A stretch of 55,872 nucleotides of DNA, taken from Phycisphaerales bacterium UBA1845 (GTDB lineage: Bacteria; Planctomycetota; Phycisphaerae; UBA1845). Under the pieces are notes generated by a model, which made no database searches, was not told the origin of the DNA, and saw only the letters and a program-made list of their open reading frames with translations. A program made the position numbers and the translations under genes. The DNA lies in NCBI GenBank assembly GCA_002338715.1, contig DDIR01000104.1, forward strand, positions 1-55,872. The letters run 5' to 3'. Positions 9,201 through 16,170 of this stretch are shown here, piece by piece. How positions within the stretch are numbered: position 1 is the stretch's first letter; every line of letters begins with the position of its first letter.

Positions 9201-10511
9201 GAGCAGGCAGAAAAACGCGTTAACAATGCGGCCATGGCCGCAGCGAAGGCCATCCAGGACAAGATCGCCAGCGCGACCGAAACGGTTACGATTCTTGATG
9301 AGGCCATCGTCAGCGGTAATGACATGGTTGCCCATGCCGATGAGCGTCGCGAGAAGATCAACCAATTGATCCAGGAAGTCTGGGCGCTGACCAACACCAC
9401 CGATCACCGCGCTCGCTCGCTTGAAGCGCTGTCGACAAAGGCAAAGGCGTGCGAGGAGAACATCGGTTCGCTCGTCGATCAAGCCGCTTCACGCATCGTA
9501 GCCCTGCAGGATCAAAACGGGCTGGCCGACCAGAACGGCGCCACCCTTGCGTCGCAGCACGAACAAGCCGAAGCGCTTTCCGAGCAACTTTCGAGGCAAC
9601 TGGTGGCTGCGAAATCGCTGCACAGTGAGCTGGACGAAGCCAACGCAGCCGGCAAGCAGATTGAAGCGAGCATGGCCGCCCATGCCGAAGAGATTCAGGA
9701 CCTCGTGGCGACGGCTGACGCAATCGTCAAGACCATTCGCGAAGACGACGAGCGTGCAGCTCAGATCAGCGCGAGCGTCAAGCACTCGGCTGGCATCGCG
9801 GAGAACGTCGAGAAGCGTCTTGGCGACTTGCAGCAGTCGCTGGCCGACCCGATCAGTACGATTCAAAACGCCCGCGCCCAAGCCGACGAACTCAACGAGT
9901 TGTGCCTGGCTGTCAAGCGCATCTTCAGGGGCGTATCGCAAGCCAGTCTCGACGCCAACGAGCGCATCAAGATGATGGGCAAGATGCTCAGCGCGTCGCA
10001 CAAGACAGCCGAAACGATGAAGCAGTGGGTCTCTGAAGCCGAGCATTCCCGTGAACGCCTGGAAGCTGCGATCAAAGCTGCGCCATCGATCAACGACACG
10101 CACCCAGCCACGTTGATGCCCGATTCGCCCGACTTCATCGACAGCATCCCGTCACCGGTCGGTGCAAACGATTTAGCCGCAGTGACCAAGGTCGCACGAT
10201 CAGCGCCGCCGCAACCGGCTCCCAAGTCGGTGCCCAATGCCAAGCCAACTGGTTCGCCCCAGGGAGCGAAATCGTCGAAACCGATGACAATTAAGTTTGA
10301 AGGGCCCGAGTCTGAGGATGCGGATGAGCGGTTTGAGCCAGCCAATTCGGTCAGGCGGGCCAATCAGCGGGCGGTGGCACCCGGTCCGAAGCCAACCAGG
10401 ATTGAGGCTGAGGAAACTTTCGAGCAGCCCAAGAAGCGGAATCGACTCAGTGCTGAAGACGTTCGCAGCCTAATCGAAGCCGCCAAGAACAAGTCATCCG
10501 CAGTCGGTTAA
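6231..10511 (+). CDS. Giant ExeA-type AAA+ / coiled-coil protein
   Basis: 1426 residues. Residues 1-255 form an AAA+ domain of the ExeA/GspA (secretion ATPase) type, opening with FGLNRPPFEE. It has Walker A GGNGCGKS (52-59) and a Walker B reading VIIDQAQHL, where the usual catalytic Glu after Asp130 is Gln131. The GGVPRKINDL sensor-2 motif with its Arg is intact. From about residue 290 to 1290 the protein is almost entirely charged, Ala/Glu/Ser-rich coiled coil with an 11-residue repeat block near 655-700. The last ~130 residues are Pro-rich and basic, ending in a short helix. No membrane segment is present, so it is probably a cytoplasmic scaffold or filament-like ATP-binding protein. The ATG at 6231 follows AAGGAG at 6 bases and is preferred to the upstream ATG at 6216. 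The function is unknown. Confidence 0.85.
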   Translation: MDSTYFETFGLNRPPFEETTSAEFFHANPACNRIMHAVQELLNSGGVSLIKGGNGCGKSILAHAMVSRFKSQARILSLSVPPPEDAGKRSSKDSASHIGGTSRRGIDQVAGEIVNIIADATDKKCAVIIDQAQHLLADDHVSIHEHVQSARERGLKLSIVFVANEAIETTLRSESLKMFAGSVKRLGELSAMNAADVESYILNRLRVAGATSKKIFARKAIRRISELTGGVPRKINDLAKRAMHQAAKEKLSSISASMVSKCAAASAQEEPQPESSSKEMPTMNPGKVEGMVKQLQEALAKLPAVVGHGGGGQDSDDVVHTLEELAESTGEADARASSLKAAIQRAEETHSQLVDFADALSRIGSSTDERIELLLTSLESAQQIHEELQHIGDQAQALIDESRNVVADEHDKMLAQLDELACRREELSNIIDQFKHEQDEALRDARREVDEKVAIIRDEMDGAGSESKRILADAEHALKRAERSLKDTSNLGEQVEQSLNDARHLEGNLSKTFAQIRQDLSTHRENAAAATKAHEECRQAAMEARKIAEASSVSAQKLVELRAQAAAQQESLEDAIAKVNATAEQIQTQIESTRNEIEQRHETIHQSIRQVGDGIQERLAGGITEVDRLTDEATDKINRAAVAIDEQKSVSVNAIKSLGDESIRSIKSSGDESIHSIKSLGDESIHSIKSVSDESVGNVRSAGEKANASIKTSREDTIDAIQSAGQKIEARIAESIRRYEQLVAAEEAAAKRAEEATAHATTMMNRVSQSEAKLAETQQSILNIEALAAETLASVQSRLKTMQDSVNVIVDSGASRAKMMLDESLAAFQDEALGISESLRNSATSIQDEMQLQAKEIQLTYEAKKEAAKEIIDQFAVSVDELALSKINHARETVERIASEAKSALEQQKANLINSVDAHASNCDTRMTELATSKTEQVSRQIHEQGGVAIGSIQKTATDFTEKLKNLSLEIDKKSRAALVTVEDTAISTAEQAEKRVNNAAMAAAKAIQDKIASATETVTILDEAIVSGNDMVAHADERREKINQLIQEVWALTNTTDHRARSLEALSTKAKACEENIGSLVDQAASRIVALQDQNGLADQNGATLASQHEQAEALSEQLSRQLVAAKSLHSELDEANAAGKQIEASMAAHAEEIQDLVATADAIVKTIREDDERAAQISASVKHSAGIAENVEKRLGDLQQSLADPISTIQNARAQADELNELCLAVKRIFRGVSQASLDANERIKMMGKMLSASHKTAETMKQWVSEAEHSRERLEAAIKAAPSINDTHPATLMPDSPDFIDSIPSPVGANDLAAVTKVARSAPPQPAPKSVPNAKPTGSPQGAKSSKPMTIKFEGPESEDADERFEPANSVRRANQRAVAPGPKPTRIEAEETFEQPKKRNRLSAEDVRSLIEAAKNKSSAVG
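8193..8324 (+). repeat. 33-bp tandem repeat encoding an 11-residue unit
   Basis: Four 33-base units start at 8193, 8226, 8259 and 8292 inside the AAA+/coiled-coil gene. Each encodes an 11-residue unit of the form IKSxGDESIxS; two or three more diverged units follow. A hendecad period suits a right-handed coiled coil. The near-identical DNA units suggest recent duplication and possible copy-number variation between strains. Confidence 0.85.
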
Positions 10512-10828
10512 CGGCGTCGGCTGATGGAGTTGCAGGCCGTCACCTGAAGCCCGCGGATTCGAAAACACCAATCCCGTATCGCGCTCCGGTTCGCTGCAAG
10601 CTCGGCGAACCGGATGCCGCGGGCACACCGGCGAATCATTATCCAGTCCAAGGTAACCCAACAAAGCCGTCATTCCCGCGCAGGCGGGAATCCAGGGGAA
10701 AGCAAAGTCAATCCTGGTGAGTCTCGTTGGTTGTTTGGAATGAACTCAATCGGCGGGGGGATCGTTACCTTCAGATATTGAAGGTGGGACAAGTCTTGCG
10801 GGAAGAGGCTGGCCGGGTTCGGATTGGT
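10512..10828. other. Convergent intergenic region with a repeat fragment
   Basis: This 317-base gap lies between the ends of the AAA+ gene and the FlgM-like gene. It holds the partial palindromic repeat at 10668-10714. I see no coding frame with a ribosome-binding site and no classical terminator with a T-run. Confidence 0.5.
10668..10714 (-). repeat. Partial attcccgc-N4-gcgggaat repeat
   Basis: The reverse complement of this stretch matches the core of the longer repeats at 24729-24903 and 26383-26541 (from ggattgactt to gggaatgacg, with a few differences). It carries the same 8-bp stem ATTCCCGC-gcag-GCGGGAAT. The ATTCCC-N8-GGGAAT core equals the dRS3 motif known from Neisseria. It is again located between convergent genes. 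Confidence 0.8.
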
Positions 10829-11077
10829 TTATCCGAATTCTGAATCTGACTCCCGACAGAGCATCGCCAGATCCTGGTCGATGCGTTGCAGCATCTTGTC
10901 GATGCTCGTGGCTTCGTCGTAACCATTGGTGTGAATCGCCCGTCGCAGGCGCATGACCTTCGCCCAGCGAAGATCGGGGATGGCGCTGAGGCGCTCCTTC
11001 CAGAACGCCAGTTCGTCTTCATCGATGTTTGGACGCAGTCTTGCGCTTTGTGGCTCTTCTTGATAAGGCATCAACAT
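10829..11077 (-). CDS. FlgM-like anti-sigma factor family protein
   Basis: An 82-residue hydrophilic protein. Its central part, RWAKVMRLRRAIHTNGYD, fits the FlgM pattern R..KV..L+..I..G.Y, followed by a helix (TSIDKMLQRIDQDLAM) like the C-terminal sigma-28-binding helices. FlgM binds and holds the flagellar sigma factor. The ATG at 11077 has GAGGAGGGAG just upstream; the frame opens further at 11116 without support. No flagellar gene lies in this window, so it would be an orphan copy or act on another sigma factor. The family call rests on a short motif. Confidence 0.55.
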   Translation of the reverse strand: MLMPYQEEPQSARLRPNIDEDELAFWKERLSAIPDLRWAKVMRLRRAIHTNGYDEATSIDKMLQRIDQDLAMLCRESDSEFG

Positions 11078-11362
11078 CAACTCCCTCCTCGGGAATGGCC
11101 CGTTCTTGCGCACCACTGGGGTATCGCATCACTTCCTTTTTCACTGGTTGTATTATCGTTCAAAAGCATCATCCGACTGTACGCAAAACCGCGATGATCG
11201 GCATGGAATGGGATGTTGTTACAAGTCAAAAAATTCGGATGGTCGCATTTTGGCTGTCATGCCGATATGCTCCTAAAGGCCGTTTTGTCGGGCTGATTTG
11301 ATCCCAGTTCGCTGATGATAAACGAGCCAAGATGGGCGATGGTTTTGTTGAAGGGTTCGAGC

Positions 11363-12130
11363 ATGATTCGTGTCGGAAATGGATTAAAGTTTATCGCGGG
11401 CGCCATCCTTATCTGCGGTGCAGTCACCGGCTGTGCTGATCAGAAAAAAGGAATGGACCGTTTTTCGAAACCCATATTCGCCACCAAGCCGCCGCAGAAG
11501 GCTCGCGTGATTCCGACACCGGTGCTCCCACCAACCCCGCAATACGTTCAACGCCCTGTACCGCGTCCTGCCCCCCAACCAGTGCAGAGGCCTCAGAACG
11601 TTGGATCAGAAGCCGGTTGGATTCCGCCTGGCGGCATCAAGAACCGTTGGCAGGAAATCGTGCTGCACCACAGCGCGACGACCAAGGGCGGGGCCGTTGC
11701 CTTCGATTACGAACATCGCCATGTCCGCAAGTGGGACGAACTCGGTTACCACTTTGTCATTGGCAACGGAACGGACACGGGAGACGGCCAGATTGAAGTG
11801 GGCTCGCGCTGGACCAAGCAAAAGACCGGAGCCCACTGCAAGACCGGTGACAATTACTACAACGAACACGGCATCGGGATCTGCCTGGTTGGTAACTTCC
11901 AAAATTCCTCGCCCACATCAGCACAGTTGGCCAGCGTGGACAAGCTTGTGCTGTTCCTTTCGCAGCAATGCGGCCTGTCAGCTGACAACGTCAAGAGCCA
12001 CGGTGGCGTGACCCACAAAACCGATTGCCCCGGGCGTCGATTCCCCCTTGCAGCCGTAAAGCGGAACTTAACCCTGGCCCAGTCGAACGTGCGCACCGAC
12101 ATGTTGGCTACCGCAGGCACCGGTCGATAG
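11363..12130 (+). CDS. N-acetylmuramoyl-L-alanine amidase lipoprotein
   Basis: A 255-residue lipoprotein: signal peptide with lipobox AVTGC (Cys24), a Pro-rich linker (residues ~50-80), then an Amidase_2/PGRP domain from about 85 to 235. It would cut the bond between N-acetylmuramic acid and L-Ala in peptidoglycan at the cell envelope. The zinc ligands are visible: His102/103 in WQEIVLHHSA, His213 in KSHGGVTH and Cys222 in TDCPG. The strand GYHFVIGNG is also typical. The ATG at 11363 is chosen because it begins the signal peptide and follows GAAGGG; the frame opens earlier, at 11315. It is divergent from the FlgM-like gene. Confidence 0.88.
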   Translation: MIRVGNGLKFIAGAILICGAVTGCADQKKGMDRFSKPIFATKPPQKARVIPTPVLPPTPQYVQRPVPRPAPQPVQRPQNVGSEAGWIPPGGIKNRWQEIVLHHSATTKGGAVAFDYEHRHVRKWDELGYHFVIGNGTDTGDGQIEVGSRWTKQKTGAHCKTGDNYYNEHGIGICLVGNFQNSSPTSAQLASVDKLVLFLSQQCGLSADNVKSHGGVTHKTDCPGRRFPLAAVKRNLTLAQSNVRTDMLATAGTGR

Positions 12131-12531
12131 TCTCGCTGGTCACGCCTGTTGCCCGCGCCCGTTTTTTCGGGGTTGCATTGGACCGAAGCGTCACGCGCCG
12201 ATTTACCCACGCAATACACATGAATCAGGGGGGCACAGCCAGCTGTTGCGGTCATTTCCCCGCACTTCAATTTTGGCGTGTCGAAGGTGCTGGAAGCGCC
12301 GACATTATCGGACAACTGGACATCCACCAGGATGTATAATCGATCATATCGGAAGTTCTAAACCGCACCCGATTCGCTTCCGATGTGTAGAAAGAATAGG
12401 AATCTGCGGAATGCGAGGAACTCGGTGATTGTCTTGCCTTCGTGGGCGGCATAACTTAGCCTCTTGACGGTGACCGCGCTTTCGCCGCGTTCAAAAAGCC
12501 ATCAAACCGCAATACATCAGGAGCATACACA
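12131..12531. other. Intergenic region with a possible promoter and leader
   Basis: About 400 bases before the small lipoprotein gene. It contains a TATAAT box at 12335-12340 followed by an 8-bp inverted repeat (12348-12355 and 12377-12384), which could make a structured leader of ~190 bases. I find no convincing coding frame. Confidence 0.4.
12335..12384 (+). promoter_or_regulatory. Putative -10 box and leader stem
   Basis: A perfect TATAAT lies at 12335-12340. No well-spaced -35 is visible: a TGGACA lies only 12 bases upstream. Directly after it, ATCGGAAG (12348-12355) and CTTCCGAT (12377-12384) can pair around a 21-base loop. The promoter assignment is tentative. Confidence 0.35.
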
Positions 12532-12762
12532 ATGGCAAAGCGAGGCAAGAATCGCATGAAGAGAAAGGCATTGGCCGCTCTTTTCGTGGGTGGTAGCGTT
12601 CTTCAGCTCGGATCGTGCGACCCAACCGTTCGCAGCACACTGCTGACCGGTTTGGAAGCAACGGCCAGCACGCTTACGCAGACATTCATCACGGCCTACT
12701 TCACCGGTTTGCAGCAGGACATCAACGGTGGATCGTCGTCGGGTCTGACAACAACGCCATAG
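12532..12762 (+). CDS. Small lipoprotein of unknown function
   Basis: A 76-residue protein with a basic N-terminus (MAKRGKNRMKRK), a short hydrophobic stretch and a lipobox-like LGSC, followed by a 45-residue Ser/Thr-rich tail including TLTQTFITAYFTGLQQDING. It is probably exported and lipid-anchored. The ATG follows AGGAG at 9 bases. A clear intrinsic terminator lies about 135 bases downstream, so the gene appears monocistronic. The family is not recognised, though short lipoproteins of this shape are common in planctomycetes. Confidence 0.7.
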   Translation: MAKRGKNRMKRKALAALFVGGSVLQLGSCDPTVRSTLLTGLEATASTLTQTFITAYFTGLQQDINGGSSSGLTTTP

Positions 12763-12898
12763 TTTGGACCGCCATAATCTGGAAGCCATGATCTGGTCGC
12801 AGCGCGGGTGCTGTGGCAGGTTGCGGGCTGACGACAAGCAAGGTGCGCCATCGTTTGCGGTGGCGGCTGGACCATTCGGACAATCTACAAAACTTCAT

Positions 12899-12927
12899 GC
12901 GTAGTCCTTGGGGCTACGCTTTTTTTT
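12899..12927 (+). terminator. Intrinsic terminator after the small lipoprotein gene
   Basis: Hairpin GCGTAGTCC-ttg-GGGCTACGC (8 of 9 pairs plus a wobble) followed by eight T residues at 12920-12927. It faces the plus strand; the minus-strand operon ends just beyond it at 12959. Confidence 0.88.
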
Positions 12928-12958
12928 GCGCGGAACTCACTGATGGCGTGCGGGCCGG

Positions 12959-14092
12959 TCAGGTCAGGTGGAAGTATTGGCCGACGATCTGAATACCGAT
13001 CAGCGTGACCGCGATTGAAAGGATGCTTGCGATCGCGACGATCATAACGAGTTCGGTGGCTTGGAGTCCGATCGCAAACGCACGACTTGCCCCGATGTGC
13101 CGCATCGTTTCCAGTTCCGTCCGCCGCAACTGCGCCGAGAGCACCACGATCAAACCGATAAACAGGATCGTCGCAATCAGCACGAAAACGTAATACGTGT
13201 CGAAAAACGTCTGAATCTGCACGACCATCGCCAGAATCTCTTCAATGATCGACGAGCACTTCTGAAGTTGCAGCGTGTCCGAATTCTCGTAACGGGCTTC
13301 GAGGATCGTTGCGCCCTTCTGATCCTTCGGTGTAATGATAGCCGCCGTCACCGGGATTTCTGCCGGGTAGGCGTGCAGGTGGAATGCCGATCGGTTTTCC
13401 GGCGTGACTTCGTGATAGGCCACGCCCTTGCCATGCGCGTCCGGGCTGGAATGCTCGGGGTCGGGGTGACCATGCATCAAACCGTCCAGCAGCCAGGTCG
13501 TTTCAAGGCTCGTAAACAAAACGCGATCGTCGGCTGACCCGGATGGCTTGAGAATGCCAATCACTTGGAGATTGACCGGGTTTGTACCGGCGATGTCGTA
13601 CAACGATTTGCGGTCGGAGAGGATGCGATCGCCGACTTTCAGCTTAAGTTGTTCCGCAGCAACGGACCCGAGCACGACATCGCCCAGATCGAGTTTGACA
13701 CTACCTTGGCTTGCAGACAACTTGCGGAACGCGAAGTAATCACCCGGCGCGCCAACGATCGGAACGTCTTTGGCTGTGTGCCCAAGGTGCAGCGGGATCG
13801 CCGTTCCCCATTTGGATCGCTCCAGTTGATTGACGTCCTCCATGTAGATCGCGTCGAGGTCGGCATCACCGAAGTAGAGCGACTTCAACACGAGGTCGAA
13901 ACGATTGCCGCGTGCGCCGAGGACATATGGGGTCGCGTTGGACCGCGACCGCAGCGATGCACCGTATTTTGAAATAATCAGGTGCGACGCAATCGGCAGG
14001 GCGATGGTCATGGTGAGTCCCATGACGAGGATCGCGCTTCTGAACTTGTAGAAACGCAGGTGCTTCCAGGCCATGAAGAGAATGTGCTTCAT
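12959..14092 (-). CDS. FtsX/MacB-type ABC transporter permease with a His-rich loop
   Basis: A 377-residue inner-membrane permease with the MacB/FtsX layout: one N-terminal membrane helix (~18-40), a large periplasmic domain, then three C-terminal helices (~297-375) with the typical RRTELETMRHIGASRAFAIGL motif (FtsX domain). The periplasmic part has an unusual His-rich stretch (His207, 209, 214, 220, 227, 238, 240). Its start overlaps the end of the ATPase gene by 4 bases, so the two are translationally coupled. Histidines here and in the partner protein at 14830-16170 suggest metal-ion handling, as in the Zrg-type zinc uptake systems that also use MacB-like permeases; that substrate is inference. 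Confidence 0.85.
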   Translation of the reverse strand: MKHILFMAWKHLRFYKFRSAILVMGLTMTIALPIASHLIISKYGASLRSRSNATPYVLGARGNRFDLVLKSLYFGDADLDAIYMEDVNQLERSKWGTAIPLHLGHTAKDVPIVGAPGDYFAFRKLSASQGSVKLDLGDVVLGSVAAEQLKLKVGDRILSDRKSLYDIAGTNPVNLQVIGILKPSGSADDRVLFTSLETTWLLDGLMHGHPDPEHSSPDAHGKGVAYHEVTPENRSAFHLHAYPAEIPVTAAIITPKDQKGATILEARYENSDTLQLQKCSSIIEEILAMVVQIQTFFDTYYVFVLIATILFIGLIVVLSAQLRRTELETMRHIGASRAFAIGLQATELVMIVAIASILSIAVTLIGIQIVGQYFHLT

Positions 14093-14754
14093 CGCTGCGC
14101 CGCCGCTTCAAATTGCGTCACGTCAATCGTCCGGTCGAATCGATCCATCAGCTCCGTGTTGTGGGTCACCATGATCAGGGTTGCATTCGACGCTTTGACG
14201 CAGTTGGCGAGAATGGTCATGACTTCGTTTGTCGTGGCGGCATCGAGGTTGCCCGTGGGTTCGTCGGCCAGCACGAGCGAAGGGGCGGTAACCAGGGCGC
14301 GGCAGATGGCCACGCGCTGACGTTCGCCAAACGACAGCTGCTGCGGATGACGCTTGAGATGCCGATCGAGACCGACGCTTTGGGCCAGTTTGTCGGCGCG
14401 TTCGCTGGCGTCGGCCGGCATCGCCAGTGCGCCCAAACGGTACGGCAGCAGGATGTTGTCGCGCACGTTGAGATAATCGAGCAGGGCAAATTCCTGAAAC
14501 ACCATGCCGATGTGTTTCAATCGAAAACGCCGGCGGGCGGCATCATCGAGTCCGGTGAGCTTGGTGTTGCACGTGGTGATCGAGCCCTTTTGCGGAACGA
14601 GGGCGCCCGCGATGAGATTGACCAGCGTGGACTTGCCGCTGCCGCTTGGTCCGATGATCGCCACATGCTGACCGTCGTCGACCGAAAGCCCGGGTATCGA
14701 CATGGCAAATGCATGATCGGGGTATGCGAATTCAACGTTGGTGAATTGAACCAT
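14089..14754 (-). CDS. LolD/MacB-type ABC transporter ATP-binding protein
   Basis: A ~221-residue ABC ATPase that would power the permease encoded next to it. It has Walker A GPSGSGKST, the Q-loop in MVFQEFALLDYL, the signature LSFGERQR (for LSGGQ), Walker B LVLADEPTGNLD and the H-loop MVTHN. The ATG at 14754 gives the normal N-terminus (MVQFTNVEFAYP); the frame extends to a GTG at 14808, only 21 bases past the previous stop. It belongs to the same minus-strand series as the genes on both sides. Confidence 0.93.
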   Translation of the reverse strand: MVQFTNVEFAYPDHAFAMSIPGLSVDDGQHVAIIGPSGSGKSTLVNLIAGALVPQKGSITTCNTKLTGLDDAARRRFRLKHIGMVFQEFALLDYLNVRDNILLPYRLGALAMPADASERADKLAQSVGLDRHLKRHPQQLSFGERQRVAICRALVTAPSLVLADEPTGNLDAATTNEVMTILANCVKASNATLIMVTHNTELMDRFDRTIDVTQFEAAAQR

Positions 14755-14829
14755 GGTTATGCGTGCAATCGTTGTCGGTGCGGCTGGTTCGGCTTGGCGC
14801 CGATACACAAGAACCCGATAAATCGCGAT

Positions 14830-16170
14830 TTACTTTTCGGGCGATGCCGACGTCATGTCGGTCTTGATGATTTTCCAGAATCCGTCGCGCGGGGCAACTG
14901 TATAAATCGCTTCAAAGATGCTGGCTGTGTCGTGTACGTGCCCCCAATGGTATACCATACCTTCGACGCGCCATCGCGTTTTTATTTCAAATGCACCATC
15001 GCGCTTGGGTTCCGGATTGACGAGCTTTGATTCGAGGATCTCCACCGATTTCACTTTGGCGACCGCACCACCTTGTTCGGCTGACACCAGCCCTGCCCGG
15101 ATTTCTTTGTATACCGAGTCGAGCAGCGGGCCATCCACGCTTTGCGCAAGGACATCGTAAATGTCGCTTTCACTGCGAAAATCGAACGCGCGATAGACGT
15201 TGGTCAGCAGCGCTTCGAAGACTTTTGACGCAACCTTGGGAAACGGTTCGATTGTCGCTCGTTCGGGCTGACTGCCCAGTGTGAAACCGCCGAAGTTGCG
15301 CACTTGAAACGCGGTCACCGCCGCGATGACCAGCACGATCAGGCGAACGCGCCAGGGTCGTTTCGATCGGCCAGCAAGCCAGCATCCCGCAAGCCCGGCG
15401 AATACGATGATGACCGAAACGATCGGAATCGTACGCCCCGCGGAATTCGAGCCGGATGAAGCGACTTCCACCCGCATGTCGGTTTGTGCTTGTGGTGCTT
15501 CCCATTCGATCACAGGTTTGTCACCGGTGAAGGTGATGATGCGACTCCGCACGCGGGTATCGAGGCGGGCGGCGAGACTCGGTTCAATCGGATCACCGAA
15601 CGCATCCACCGAGTATGCGTTTGCGAAGACAATCCAGACGAGTTCGACACGGCGCGGCTCGTCCGAACTGCGATAGACCACGCGCACGCGGGCGTCGGGT
15701 GGAAGTGTTTCGCTCTCTGTGATGTTGGCCGACGCGCTGGAACGGACGAACTTGAAACTTTCGAATTGCGGTTTGCAATCCACCCCGTTGATTTTCAGCG
15801 GCGGCAGTTGCGAGAAATATTCATCGAGGATTCGGCGTTCTGCTGCTTCCTGCTCGGGGTCTTCAAAGATGAACGTGTTATTTTCCAGGCGCAGCTTGAG
15901 GAATCCGCGCTCCTTGGGGACGAGCGTATTGAGAAATCCGTTGGACAATGACACGTCGTAGACGATCCGGTCGGATTCGATGCTGATGATCAACCCGAGC
16001 GCCGGGTGCTCGTGCGTAATCAGTTCCAATGGGCTATGCGGATGCGCATGCACAACAGCGGGGTGGGCTGACATGCCCAGCGCAATCAGCAAAGCAAAAA
16101 CGCGAAGCAAGTCAGCCCACCCCGAAAAAACGCGGCTTGGCGGGTGGTTCCGGTTATTCTGGCTTGGCAT
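14830..16170 (-). CDS. Membrane protein with His-rich N-terminus, likely partner of the ABC transporter
   Basis: About 446 residues. A signal peptide (LLRVFALLIALGMSAHPAVVHA) is followed directly by a His-rich mature start, HAHPHSPLELITHEH. An extracytoplasmic beta-rich domain follows, then two closely spaced membrane helices (IPIVSVIIVFAGLAGCWLAG and RLIVLVIAAVTAF), then a C-terminal domain of ~170 residues ending VAPRDGFWKIIKTDM, which looks like an NTF2/Tim44-type fold. The ATG at 16170 overlaps the stop of the upstream metallopeptidase gene by 17 bases, indicating coupling. The family is not named with confidence; the histidines and context suggest a metal-binding partner of the ABC transporter. 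An inverted repeat overlaps the signal-peptide codons. Confidence 0.7.
   Translation of the reverse strand: MPSQNNRNHPPSRVFSGWADLLRVFALLIALGMSAHPAVVHAHPHSPLELITHEHPALGLIISIESDRIVYDVSLSNGFLNTLVPKERGFLKLRLENNTFIFEDPEQEAAERRILDEYFSQLPPLKINGVDCKPQFESFKFVRSSASANITESETLPPDARVRVVYRSSDEPRRVELVWIVFANAYSVDAFGDPIEPSLAARLDTRVRSRIITFTGDKPVIEWEAPQAQTDMRVEVASSGSNSAGRTIPIVSVIIVFAGLAGCWLAGRSKRPWRVRLIVLVIAAVTAFQVRNFGGFTLGSQPERATIEPFPKVASKVFEALLTNVYRAFDFRSESDIYDVLAQSVDGPLLDSVYKEIRAGLVSAEQGGAVAKVKSVEILESKLVNPEPKRDGAFEIKTRWRVEGMVYHWGHVHDTASIFEAIYTVAPRDGFWKIIKTDMTSASPEK
16059..16124. repeat. Inverted repeat inside signal-peptide codons
   Basis: Perfect 14-bp arms CGGGGTGGGCTGAC (16059-16072) and its complement (16111-16124) enclose 38 bases. 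The arms contain the GGTGGGC core of the repeat at 34442-34507. The whole structure lies in the coding sequence for the signal peptide of the 14830-16170 gene, so its mRNA would fold just downstream of the start codon. Confidence 0.7.

Noticed and set aside
8280..9482. 400-codon antisense frame inside the AAA+/coiled-coil gene
   Set aside because: It arises from the biased codons of the coiled-coil gene; the translated sequence has no domain and no start signal.
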